Source of the DNA: Venatoribacter cucullus
GTDB taxonomy: Bacteria > Pseudomonadota > Gammaproteobacteria > Pseudomonadales > Oceanobacteraceae
DNA: 64,000 nt
Direction: 5' to 3'
NCBI RefSeq assembly: GCF_016132445.1
Contig: NZ_CP046056.1
Span: 682,001 to 746,000, forward strand
The notes beneath the pieces are model-generated. The model was not told the origin of the DNA, did not search any database, and saw nothing but the letters and a program-made list of their open reading frames with translations. Both the position numbers and the translations under genes were made by a program. Below are positions 44,701-51,234 of the stretch, piece by piece (within the stretch, counting starts at the first letter, position 1; each line of letters starts with the position of its first letter).

Positions 44701-46999
44701 TACTGCCAACAGCACTGCCACGCTGGGAACCCAGGCCGATATGGCCACCGCCACCAATCCGGCTGATCTGGCTTTTGGTGCAGCCTATGTTAATGGCACA
44801 GGGATGCCGGTCAGCTGGCCTGCCAATACCCGTGGCACGCAGAATGTGGTGATTACCCTGGATAATGCCGACGACGAACAGCGTGAAGGTACGGAAATTG
44901 CCCGTCTGCGTCTGGCTGACCTGGCCAATGCCAGTGCCGGCCAAGCCAGCAATTTCAACCTGCGTCTGAATGACGTAACCCCTAACCCTTATGGCAACTT
45001 CTCGGTGGTTGCTCCGGATCCGGCGGTGGTACTGGAAACCAACTCTGCGGTACAGCAAATCTGTATTAAGCGCGAGTCTGGCTCTCAGGGTGAAGTGAAT
45101 GTGAACTACAGCACCAGCGGTTCAGCCCTTGCCGGTACTGACTTTAACTATCAGGCCAGCGGCATTGTACCGACAGCCAATACCGGCACCGTGGTCTTTG
45201 CCGATGGTGACAGTGCCGACCAGTGCTTCGATGTGGTGGTTACAAATGACACTGCCATTAATGGCGCCGATCGTACTCTGACCGTATCTCTGACGGGGTT
45301 GAATCACGCTGCGGGATTAGACCCGATTTTAACCATGCAGAATCAGGCCCAGCTGTTTATCCGTGACTATGCGCCCGGTGAGTTTGCCTTTGAAACGGAT
45401 AGCTACAGCTGCAAAGAACCAAACACCTCGGCAACCGTACCCGATGAATTACGGGCCAGCCCGAATGAGCTGGTCTGTGAAATCCGGGTTAAACGCAGTA
45501 ACACGTCCGTTTATGCACCGGCTGCGACCCTGAATGTGGTTGCCCCGGCATCTACGGGATACAGCTTCACCAGCCAGCTGCAGTGGCATGAAATTACACC
45601 GGTTACTCCGGCCACCACGGCGACTGAAACCCAGATTATTACCTTCACAATCGCTAACGACGATGTGCAGGAAAATAATGAAGTGGTGGGGATCAGCCTG
45701 ACGCCGACGAACGGTGACGGCCATGATGAGGTTATCGCTGCCACCAATGGTGTGGCTAACCTGACCATTGTCGACGTAACCAGCCCGGCGTTGGTCATTA
45801 TTAATGAAAATATTCCTCCGGTTTTTGAAGGACAGAAGCTGGTTGTCGACATACAGCGTAGTGGAAACCCTGCTACGGATTTTGATGTATCACGCTATGT
45901 TGAAGTGTTGAATAAAGCAGCGGGAAAAACAGATAGTGACTATCTGGCGTTTGAATATTCATCACCTGCTTTACAATCCGGAACGATTAATTTTGATCCG
46001 GTCGCTACAGTTCCTCAGAACAGCCAGTTGATAATTCGGACCAAAGATGTTCTGTTTAATAGTAATGACTATCAGGTACGGGTTACTTTGCAGAATCCGG
46101 CACCTTCACGTGTGGTTGGGCTTGGCTCATTAACCAGCGCTAATAAAGACAATGATGTTAATAAAACCTTCCGGGATTTTGTTATCAGTAACGACATCAG
46201 TGTGAATGACCTTATTTCACTGTCTTCAACAGCACTCAGTAATAATGCTGAAGCTGGCGGTAAGTTTTATCCGATTGACAACTTCCTGGGGGCACGAGCA
46301 AAAGCTCAGGTGAGTTTTACCGTGCCACCCCGTGAATCAGTGAATAAAAAACACAACATTATTAATTACCGTTGGGAATGGATTAATGCAAATGGTGCAG
46401 TGTTTACCACTGGCGCTACTACATCCGGTAACTTTGCATACACTGACGCAATGAATGAGTCAGCAAGGACGCGTTCGATCAGTGTTGATCTGCCATATAC
46501 CTCCAGTACCGATATTTTGTCGCAGTTACGTCTGACCGTATGGGGAGGAAACTCCACCAATATGGCTGAAGCCGATGAGGTTTATGTAACCCAGGAAAAT
46601 ATTATTACGACTCCGCGCTGGAGACGTTTGAAGTTTGGATCAGACCGATGTGTGGCGTTTGATTCGGGTGAAGGTCGCTATGAAGCCAATAATTGCGCCA
46701 ACTCAGTCGTTGCGGGTGAGCTTTGGACATATAATCCGATCAGTAATCAGATGATCAACAAAGGTGATAATGCCTGTGCTGATGGCACCGGAGATCTGGG
46801 TAAAAAGGCTTGTAATGAAAACCCGACCACCTGGACGTTGGTAAAAGATGGCGAAAGCCTTAATGTTAAACGTACTGCTAATGGCGAGAAGTGGTGTCGT
46901 ATGGGGACAAATCAACGTATTAACGTGCGTAATCTCCTCGATGATGTATTAGCTTGTACTGGTGGTGACGATCTGTTTGTATGGGGTGAAGACCAATGA
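38756..46999 (+). CDS. giant exported protein with about 12 tandem C-type-lectin-like units
   Basis: This 2747-residue protein starts with a signal peptide (about 1-23). Residues about 30-1610 consist of roughly 120-residue repeats of the type VW(I/L)NA.D...EG.W, W..GEPNN....EDCAV...G.WND..C...AC. EPN motifs stand at 62, 178, 480, 610 and 851 with variants QPD at 299, QPD at 972 and EPS at 1368. WND/WDD motifs occur at 80, 197, 497 and 629. These match the Ca2+/mannose-type EPN and WND signatures of C-type lectins. A LamG-like domain follows (about 1728-1935), then about four Calx-beta-like repeats (1942-2450) and a Cys-containing C-terminus (about 2620-2747, WRRLKFGSDRCVAFDSGEGR) like a ricin-B-type lectin. 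A surface or secreted glycan-binding adhesin is inferred. The last kilobase is visibly richer in A+T. Confidence 0.85.
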   Translation: MKNNYKNIVFTIVLTAASVVSEAAVRADGTSVWFAGATTGGLTALQAQQVSADTATFWNGGEPNDSSNEDCAVQQASGGWNDLSCTNNTSRRAACFNGSDWALTAPATSILTSAANCPAGYSYAAPTNLQQRNALSARIVAAGAADVWINALDNVTEGVWVFNAGTTSVFAPFWNAGEPNNSGSAEHCAEVLASGLWNDQSCGVTRPVVCANTDFTAWNIANKTTPVAFNSPNELHGVCQQAFGNNWNFAAPRTLAERNALSAALTAEAVASAWVNARDSQVEGYWMLNHGLFNWAASQPDFNTGICATIRQTDGKWISAACDSEAKLLCSDGYNWALRNFDHQFSNQALDACSRPDTETLDNPYVNYRLKTPVTEGDRSRAGAQVQAAGNGIVAWLNIKRVTDVNRWLINEDYRAPVTAGGDLRKVVWYDLIESEGGGLFNPNPTFYDNWRRYEDGVTINRQQAVEANKQLQPYFRESEPNNSGACVQLYISDGLWDDTECDNSKRVACFNGSRWAISPDATGLTETNENTIVASGNAACAQIPNENGATGDYKFAAPLSFQQSQLLQAVAADAGAGDVWINANDKKYANTFVFNLDMDVMAPFWGAGEPNNAGGNEDCAVQRNDGLWNDLNCASAQPIACYNPWLGANGTWKVTAANYTFSSPDQMTLQCEAEFGGQYKFYAPETLSQRNALQAAKPAGVNDVFINADDQQSEGTWQLNKDINNWAAGQPSTSTSELCVAASATDSQWRARNCTQALPVACTSGGRWYFTNDPITLNDFANGQEACSAFGNGYLFNAPRSLNDARIMQHQAKLAGIGGEYWINGNRLENFATWEWNQRRLKTPLWSSVEPNGSTSENCAVLTNNQEGSWADERCNTASNYAYLCRNGNNWQASVITGSLADFSAGVSACQALGNGWVFAAPATYNENLAAKNAMGGAAKVWLNATDAMKEGAWVLNAAPIATYPGWAAGQPDNAGINAADETALVTGEDCVYQSADGYWYDTSCTAATEYPWACTDGYVWKVTQSQGRAQKPADGHKACFSEYGSTFVFAAPLNKNDSIQIDFARLLAESERASPMNAVWLNMNDGAYEDNRSGAADGRHFRKNQPYTNWVDAYPGVEPVNTCAYKSTTAAGTNNPWRSGSCSNFAAHYACTNGAGWKVATSKGTLVNGSLQITPQVGEDFWSYERGTRLCKEQFGAEYYFAAPVTAAEDLALDAAIRNTNAQVKNTWINYYFVNAINPEHNPWFSNRMKTGIWQKPEFRNLNNSDCAVLHNDGSWTDVPCNSTYAFACFDGSWKVTGNGQWSEGFAACDNNLGGSLFAVPRTPDEMDQLLANIGAEPVWINFTDTALESQWIANRLRFTWWKAGEPSNSFNRDCARIGTDGEWYAGRCSIEQAAFACRRIAGNNIEWFVTTGKGTWAEGFGYCASEFPGSEFYTPQGFANNSAKADQLVLAAAVTAAGQDAWLNLSDQEAEGSWRSHQAYNDWGVSSLIDQNNDCAYLSRVASGTGTWYADNCKYTASAPVSRGYACTDGYEWKLVNTAADTSMRWSEGFSACQTLGTNWRYAAPADAVNNAKLKLAMELGGLEQVWVNAQDRTSEGNWQVNGPETNFAPAANLSAVATVVAENTSNIQLLATLEDDEEMGVASASWTLVSDSRFADVASSDIVVSNNNLVAGAAGSATVTASYSTPVLLKDDVILTFRLTATDIPPGTAVAATSETFVTVRVKAPLLAGWNFNNNALPQQDFSGNNQDALNTVSNPMPPVVNGALSVSPGQRMVVPGLAAKPNGGLDIPADEYSVAFRISIEDAPTGNWRGILQKGDDGLARQPGVFLYPNDNTLHSSNSTSASSNQVVNIPGLLDRQWLNVVYNKRADGFDIYIDGDLTGSFDFAAGETSVGNNGNFYVGQVPGAAESFTGLIDDIQIFNRQLSAAEITAVLPPPPAGVVQFSGSSVQVDEDSGSVTVALERSRGSKEPLTVYVDLDTANSTATLGTQADMATATNPADLAFGAAYVNGTGMPVSWPANTRGTQNVVITLDNADDEQREGTEIARLRLADLANASAGQASNFNLRLNDVTPNPYGNFSVVAPDPAVVLETNSAVQQICIKRESGSQGEVNVNYSTSGSALAGTDFNYQASGIVPTANTGTVVFADGDSADQCFDVVVTNDTAINGADRTLTVSLTGLNHAAGLDPILTMQNQAQLFIRDYAPGEFAFETDSYSCKEPNTSATVPDELRASPNELVCEIRVKRSNTSVYAPAATLNVVAPASTGYSFTSQLQWHEITPVTPATTATETQIITFTIANDDVQENNEVVGISLTPTNGDGHDEVIAATNGVANLTIVDVTSPALVIINENIPPVFEGQKLVVDIQRSGNPATDFDVSRYVEVLNKAAGKTDSDYLAFEYSSPALQSGTINFDPVATVPQNSQLIIRTKDVLFNSNDYQVRVTLQNPAPSRVVGLGSLTSANKDNDVNKTFRDFVISNDISVNDLISLSSTALSNNAEAGGKFYPIDNFLGARAKAQVSFTVPPRESVNKKHNIINYRWEWINANGAVFTTGATTSGNFAYTDAMNESARTRSISVDLPYTSSTDILSQLRLTVWGGNSTNMAEADEVYVTQENIITTPRWRRLKFGSDRCVAFDSGEGRYEANNCANSVVAGELWTYNPISNQMINKGDNACADGTGDLGKKACNENPTTWTLVKDGESLNVKRTANGEKWCRMGTNQRINVRNLLDDVLACTGGDDLFVWGEDQ

Positions 47000-48420
47000 G
47001 AAATGAAGTATCCATCGGCTTATTTTGTTTGCTGGTCAGCTCATCTGCCTTCGCCATGCAACCCCTGGATGAAACCCAGCTGGGTGAAGTCACCGGCGAG
47101 GGTATCGGTGCCACCTTTGATAGCGTAGTGATCTACTCCGGCGACTACGGTCAGCCGGATGATTTCCGCCTGCGTCTGCGCCTTACCGAAGGTTCAGATG
47201 CCGAGTCGGTGATTCTGAGTGAACTGCGCTTTAACCGCTCCGGTGCCACGCCGGGGAAGGCCAACAGCGGCGGTTTTTTCGGTACCTACGATGACCCTTT
47301 TGTTATTGGTGATCTGCGTGAGATTACCGAACGACATGTTGGTTTAATTGATCCGGAAGGTGACGGAACCTTTGTTACCGGCAGTCGTGTACACACGGCT
47401 TTTTATGCTGGTTTTCCGGCCGCTGATTTAACCCAGAAAGAACGGGGGTTCTACGATTGGTCTGGTAATCGCTTGGGCGTCGAGAATCGTGCAGACCGTT
47501 ATTCCAGTGAGTCGGTTTCATACTATCGGGGCTTGCCTAACGACTTCTTTGCCAATAAGCCCATCAGTATTGGTAGCTTGACCAGCCTTAGTCAGGAGTA
47601 CGCGGCGTATTTGCAGGAGCAGGAAGACCAGCTGGATCTGGCAACCAATAAGTTCGATCTGCATTTCCGTATTGATACCATTACCGATCAGAACCGTACG
47701 TTAAGCACAGATGATCAGTTTCTGGCTTATGCCGATCTGGAAGGTGTGCGCCTGTATGGTACCAGCGCCATGATCTGGGGCCACAGCAGCCAGGGTGAAA
47801 CCCTTTCCGCAGCCAATCTGGCGCGTTATGAAAATAACGGCCAGCCGGTGTATGCCGACCGTGGTCTGGCCATGGCCGTTAATATTGGTTTACGTGCCGA
47901 TGCTATTCGCTTAACCGCCGATCCGTCCGGTGCCGCTGCCAGTATGCTGGAGTTGCGTGGTGTGGATGCCTACTTGCCATTGGGGAGCGTTGATCAGCCG
48001 CTGACCATCAGTACCGTGCAGTTTGCGCAGATTCAGCGGGGAACCTGGAAAAATCCAACGTATTTACCGGCGACCACGCAGTTGCGCATGGAAATTGCCG
48101 GTTTGCCGCAAGACGTTGGGCAGGCACCGCAAGGCAATATTTTTATCCAGTCGATGGCCTTTGGTGACCCAAATGACCCTGAGCTGATTACCGGGGTTGA
48201 AGATATTTTCCTGCGTGATGCCAGTGGTAATATTGTAGCCACTTACGATAATGTTACTCACCGGGCCTTTGTGCCAAAAACGGTTATTTATAACGAACAG
48301 GTTGCGGTTTACAACGAGGCCAATCCGAATAATCAGATCCCCTTTATTCCGAATCAGAACGTTGTTGAGATCCGTGGTCTGGAAATCCAGCGTCTGGTTA
48401 TTACGACTCAGGACTTATAA
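46996..48420 (+). CDS. exported VTGQ-motif protein 3
   Basis: This 474-residue protein has a signal peptide ending SSAFA and mature N-terminus MQPLDETQLGEVTGEGIG. The body has long beta-rich segments and a short helical stretch (LSQEYAAYLQEQEDQLDLA, about 195-213). Its start overlaps the stop of the giant lectin gene (ATGA), so the two are translationally coupled and probably made in fixed ratio. I know no function. It may be the partner that anchors or exports the lectin. Confidence 0.7.
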   Translation: MRNEVSIGLFCLLVSSSAFAMQPLDETQLGEVTGEGIGATFDSVVIYSGDYGQPDDFRLRLRLTEGSDAESVILSELRFNRSGATPGKANSGGFFGTYDDPFVIGDLREITERHVGLIDPEGDGTFVTGSRVHTAFYAGFPAADLTQKERGFYDWSGNRLGVENRADRYSSESVSYYRGLPNDFFANKPISIGSLTSLSQEYAAYLQEQEDQLDLATNKFDLHFRIDTITDQNRTLSTDDQFLAYADLEGVRLYGTSAMIWGHSSQGETLSAANLARYENNGQPVYADRGLAMAVNIGLRADAIRLTADPSGAAASMLELRGVDAYLPLGSVDQPLTISTVQFAQIQRGTWKNPTYLPATTQLRMEIAGLPQDVGQAPQGNIFIQSMAFGDPNDPELITGVEDIFLRDASGNIVATYDNVTHRAFVPKTVIYNEQVAVYNEANPNNQIPFIPNQNVVEIRGLEIQRLVITTQDL

Positions 48421-48422
48421 CA

Positions 48423-48890
48423 ATGAAAAAAATTATCCTGATCAGCGCGTTACTATCCTCGGTTAGTTATGCCGGCATGAGTGAACTGAATGAAGCAGAA
48501 ATGCAGCAGGCTTCCGGGCAGGCAGGTATTACCCTGAGTGCTGGCATGGAGTTCGATACCGGAACCCGCATCAGCTACACCAACGAAGATGCCGAATACG
48601 ATGACAACACCAAGGAATACTGGCTGGTGCTGGATAATATGACCGGTGGGGTGGAGTTCAAAAACATGAAAATTGATCTGGTGAATAACTTTGGCCCGGC
48701 CGGTACCGCCGGTGCCATTCAGGTGACCTTACCGGAAGAAGTGAATTTTGATGAACTGTCGGTTGAAGGGGTTTATCTGGGGCCAGGTAAAACGGTTACT
48801 GAAAACCATCAGTTTATTATGGGGGTGGATGTCGACGGACAGTTACAGTTCCCGGCTGAAACCCGTATGAATATTTTTGCAATCAAGTAG
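48423..48890 (+). CDS. exported VTGQ-motif protein 4, short
   Basis: This 155-residue protein is the smallest member. The signal peptide ends SYA and the mature N-terminus is GMSELNEAEMQQASGQAGI. The remaining 110 residues show alternating hydrophobic strands (WLVLDNMTGGVEFKNMKIDL) and no Cys. Its start is 2 bp after the previous stop. Size and composition fit a minor subunit or a cap of the same assembly, which is an inference. Confidence 0.7.
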   Translation: MKKIILISALLSSVSYAGMSELNEAEMQQASGQAGITLSAGMEFDTGTRISYTNEDAEYDDNTKEYWLVLDNMTGGVEFKNMKIDLVNNFGPAGTAGAIQVTLPEEVNFDELSVEGVYLGPGKTVTENHQFIMGVDVDGQLQFPAETRMNIFAIK

Positions 48891-48898
48891 GTCGGGTT

Positions 48899-50071
48899 AT
48901 GAACAGAATAATAAAAATGACATTACCTGCGATACTGGCTTTCTGGTCTGCCATTGGTATTGCTGGTATGCAGCCAATGGATGAGGATGCCTTGGCTGAT
49001 ACCTACGGTCAGGCAATTTTTGAAGTAACCGATCAGGTCGTTAACCAGGATGGTGGTGCTGATCTGCGGATGTTGCGGATGACCATGGGTGCCCGTATTG
49101 AGATTAACGCCAACATTGAAGAGCTGGCGTTGGGTCGTTACTGGCGTCCGGAAGGCACCAACTGTATTGGCGGTGCTAACGGCCAGGTGTGTTACAACAA
49201 CATTATTCCTGCTTCATACAACGACAATATTAACTGGGCCTGTACGGGCAACCCCTGCGGTAACGTTGGTTTGTCGGATTCTGATTATCTGTCTTCAGAA
49301 AAGACGCATAACGTGGGTGAGATGAGTTTCTTTGACTACCCGGGTGGTTTTGAGCCGGATGGCGGTGTTGATATTAAACTGCGCGATGTCACCATGGGCC
49401 AAATCCGTGACAAGGGTAACGGACAGTATGAAATGCTGCCTATGGTGCAGGAAAACCCTTATTTCGAATTTGCTTTTGATGAAACTTCCGGCGCCCGTAA
49501 GCTGGTGGGCTTCCGGCTTGGTTTTGAAAATACGCTGGGGTATCAGGGGAATATCATTGACGTAATCAGTGGTTTTATCCGCCCGACCATTACTGCAGAT
49601 TCAAAGTTACTGGGTTTGAATGTCGGGGCTATTAAGCTGGAAGCATTCCTTGGTGGGGCGCGGACTATTGGTTTCCTGGATAAAAACACCATGACCCTGG
49701 ATGCAACCGGTGGCTTAACCGGTCTGCTGGTTTCTGACCGTGAATCGCTGATTGGCCAATCACCGCATGCACAGCTGTTTCCGGTGCAGTCCATTTTCCT
49801 GAATAATACCCCCAGCTTCTTTTTCAGTGTGGGTACCCGTTCTATTCAGTGGAGCCCGACTCAGGGTTTTTCACCTGAAATTACCCGTCCGGGCTTCTGG
49901 CTTAACCTGGGTGGTGATGGTGGTCTGATTGCAGAAACCCAGAAAGGCTCGCACCCGAATAACTACTTCCCGGGGCATCCGAACCATTCTGTTTACAGTG
50001 CTAACGAGAACTATGGTGACGTAGCTAATCTGCCCTCCTGGTCGCAAACCTACCGCAATAACGGTTACTGA
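48899..50071 (+). CDS. exported VTGQ-motif protein 5
   Basis: This 390-residue protein has a signal peptide ending near GIAG and mature N-terminus MQPMDEDALADTYGQAIF, the most divergent copy of the motif. It has four Cys close together (residues about 82-122: NCIGG, VCYNN, WACTGNPCGN), which could form two disulfides, unlike the other members. It is the last gene of the cluster, 8 bp after protein 4, and is followed by a strong terminator. Function unknown. Confidence 0.7.
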   Translation: MNRIIKMTLPAILAFWSAIGIAGMQPMDEDALADTYGQAIFEVTDQVVNQDGGADLRMLRMTMGARIEINANIEELALGRYWRPEGTNCIGGANGQVCYNNIIPASYNDNINWACTGNPCGNVGLSDSDYLSSEKTHNVGEMSFFDYPGGFEPDGGVDIKLRDVTMGQIRDKGNGQYEMLPMVQENPYFEFAFDETSGARKLVGFRLGFENTLGYQGNIIDVISGFIRPTITADSKLLGLNVGAIKLEAFLGGARTIGFLDKNTMTLDATGGLTGLLVSDRESLIGQSPHAQLFPVQSIFLNNTPSFFFSVGTRSIQWSPTQGFSPEITRPGFWLNLGGDGGLIAETQKGSHPNNYFPGHPNHSVYSANENYGDVANLPSWSQTYRNNGY

Positions 50072-50102
50072 GTTCTTGTTCTGGTCGTGGTGGTTTGATT
50101 TT

Positions 50103-50129
50103 AAAGAGGCCTTAGTGGCCTCTTTTTTA
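50103..50129 (+). terminator. terminator of the VTGQ/lectin cluster
   Basis: AAAGAGGCC-TTAGT-GGCCTCTTT followed by further T closes the 36.1-50.1 kb transcription unit. Confidence 0.92.
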
Positions 50130-50212
50130 TGTCTGTCTTACCCGTTTATAGCGATGCCGAAAGCACGACTCTGTAAGGGTAGTTCTGACCTATGCCACAG
50201 GATTTCCGGCAT

Positions 50213-50242
50213 AAAAAAAAACCTGCCGCAGCAGGTTTTTTA
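50213..50242. terminator. terminator of the LRR lipoprotein gene
   Basis: AACCTGC-CGCA-GCAGGTT is flanked by an A-run and a T-run, so it works on both strands. It lies just beyond the stop of the minus-strand LRR gene. Confidence 0.88.
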
Positions 50243-50256
50243 ACTAAGAAGAATCT

Positions 50257-50913
50257 TTAAATGCTGTAGGTTTTTATTCCTGCAGGCATGGCACTGGGAA
50301 AGCTGGCCTGGCTGTTATTGTTTTCAGCGGTCAGATGCTTCAGTGCCGGCATTCCATTCACAAATTCAAAGCTGTGCAGCTGATTGTGGCTGACATACAG
50401 CTTACTCAGCTCCGGTAATGCCAAAGCTTCCAGGGAGCGCAGCTCGTTGTGGCTGGCGTTCAGGCTGCTTAACTGCTGTAACGACTGCAGTGGACTGGCA
50501 TCCTGAATGCGGTTGTAGCTGATATCCAGCCAGCTCAGCCCGGCCAGCTCGCCCAGCCCGGCAACAGACTGGATGGCATTATTTCGCAGGTTCAGTACCC
50601 GCAGCGCCGTAAATTGTTCCAGGCCAGCCAAGCTGGTGATCTGACTGTGCGGGCATTCCAGTATTTGCAGCTGATTAACTGTACTGATCCCGGTGGCCTC
50701 AATACAGGCGCGCAGATTCGCATCGTCAATGAGCTGATAATCAGGCGCAACAAACAGGATTGCTTTGTCAGCCGTGTCAGATTCTGAGACAGAAGGAATA
50801 ACCGCTGCAGGGGCCGTAGCTTCTGCAGAAGATCCGGAACCACCGCCGCTGCAGCCGGTAAGGGCGGCACTGACGGCAATAGCCAATGTCAGTTGGGACA
50901 AGGACGCTTTCAT
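50257..50913 (-). CDS. leucine-rich-repeat lipoprotein
   Basis: This 218-residue protein has a lipobox ALTGC (Cys near 21) followed by a Gly/Ser linker (SGGGSGSSAEA). About six SDS22-like LRRs then span 85-205: LRVLNLRNNAIQSVAGLGEL, LSWLDISYNRIQDASPL, LSSLNASHNELRSLEAL. Such lipoproteins bind proteins or glycans at the cell surface or in the periplasm. Two Cys before the repeats (ACIEATG, LECPHS) could cap the solenoid by a disulfide. It diverges from the TonB-dependent receptor across 321 bp, so the two may share control. Confidence 0.85.
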   Translation of the reverse strand: MKASLSQLTLAIAVSAALTGCSGGGSGSSAEATAPAAVIPSVSESDTADKAILFVAPDYQLIDDANLRACIEATGISTVNQLQILECPHSQITSLAGLEQFTALRVLNLRNNAIQSVAGLGELAGLSWLDISYNRIQDASPLQSLQQLSSLNASHNELRSLEALALPELSKLYVSHNQLHSFEFVNGMPALKHLTAENNNSQASFPSAMPAGIKTYSI

Positions 50914-51133
50914 GGTGATGCCTGTTTATTATTCTTTTTTTAGTGGAAAACATCGTATCACAATCACCTTGACCCGGCCAGATCTGTAACATTTTGTACT
51001 ATGTATGTAACTGTCTGATTTTAAAGGGAAAAATAAAAAGTCAGCGCGCCTGTTTGTAAAGCCGGGGTAAGGACGAAGCTGGACACCAGGGGATGCGCAA
51101 GGCTCCATACTCTGCTCGTCATTACTCGCCATT

Positions 51134-51167
51134 CTGTCATCTGACTGCAACATATCCGCAACATACT
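51134..51167 (+). promoter_or_regulatory. Pho-box-like promoter upstream of the TonB-dependent receptor
   Basis: CTGTCAT (51134-51140), CTGA, CTGCAAC (51145-51151), ATAT, CCGCAAC (51156-51162) are 7-bp units at exact 11-bp spacing. From the second unit there are 10 bp to CATACT (51162-51167), a -10-like hexamer. This is the geometry of PhoB-activated promoters (7+4+7 bp, 10 bp, -10). The rest of the 321-bp gap between 50913 and 51235 shows no other site I recognise. Confidence 0.55.
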
Positions 51168-51234
51168 GCCGCCTGTTCATAAGGGTGGCCGTACCTCGGT
51201 TGCCTGAAGTTTGTGTATTCCTTCAGGGGGCAAG

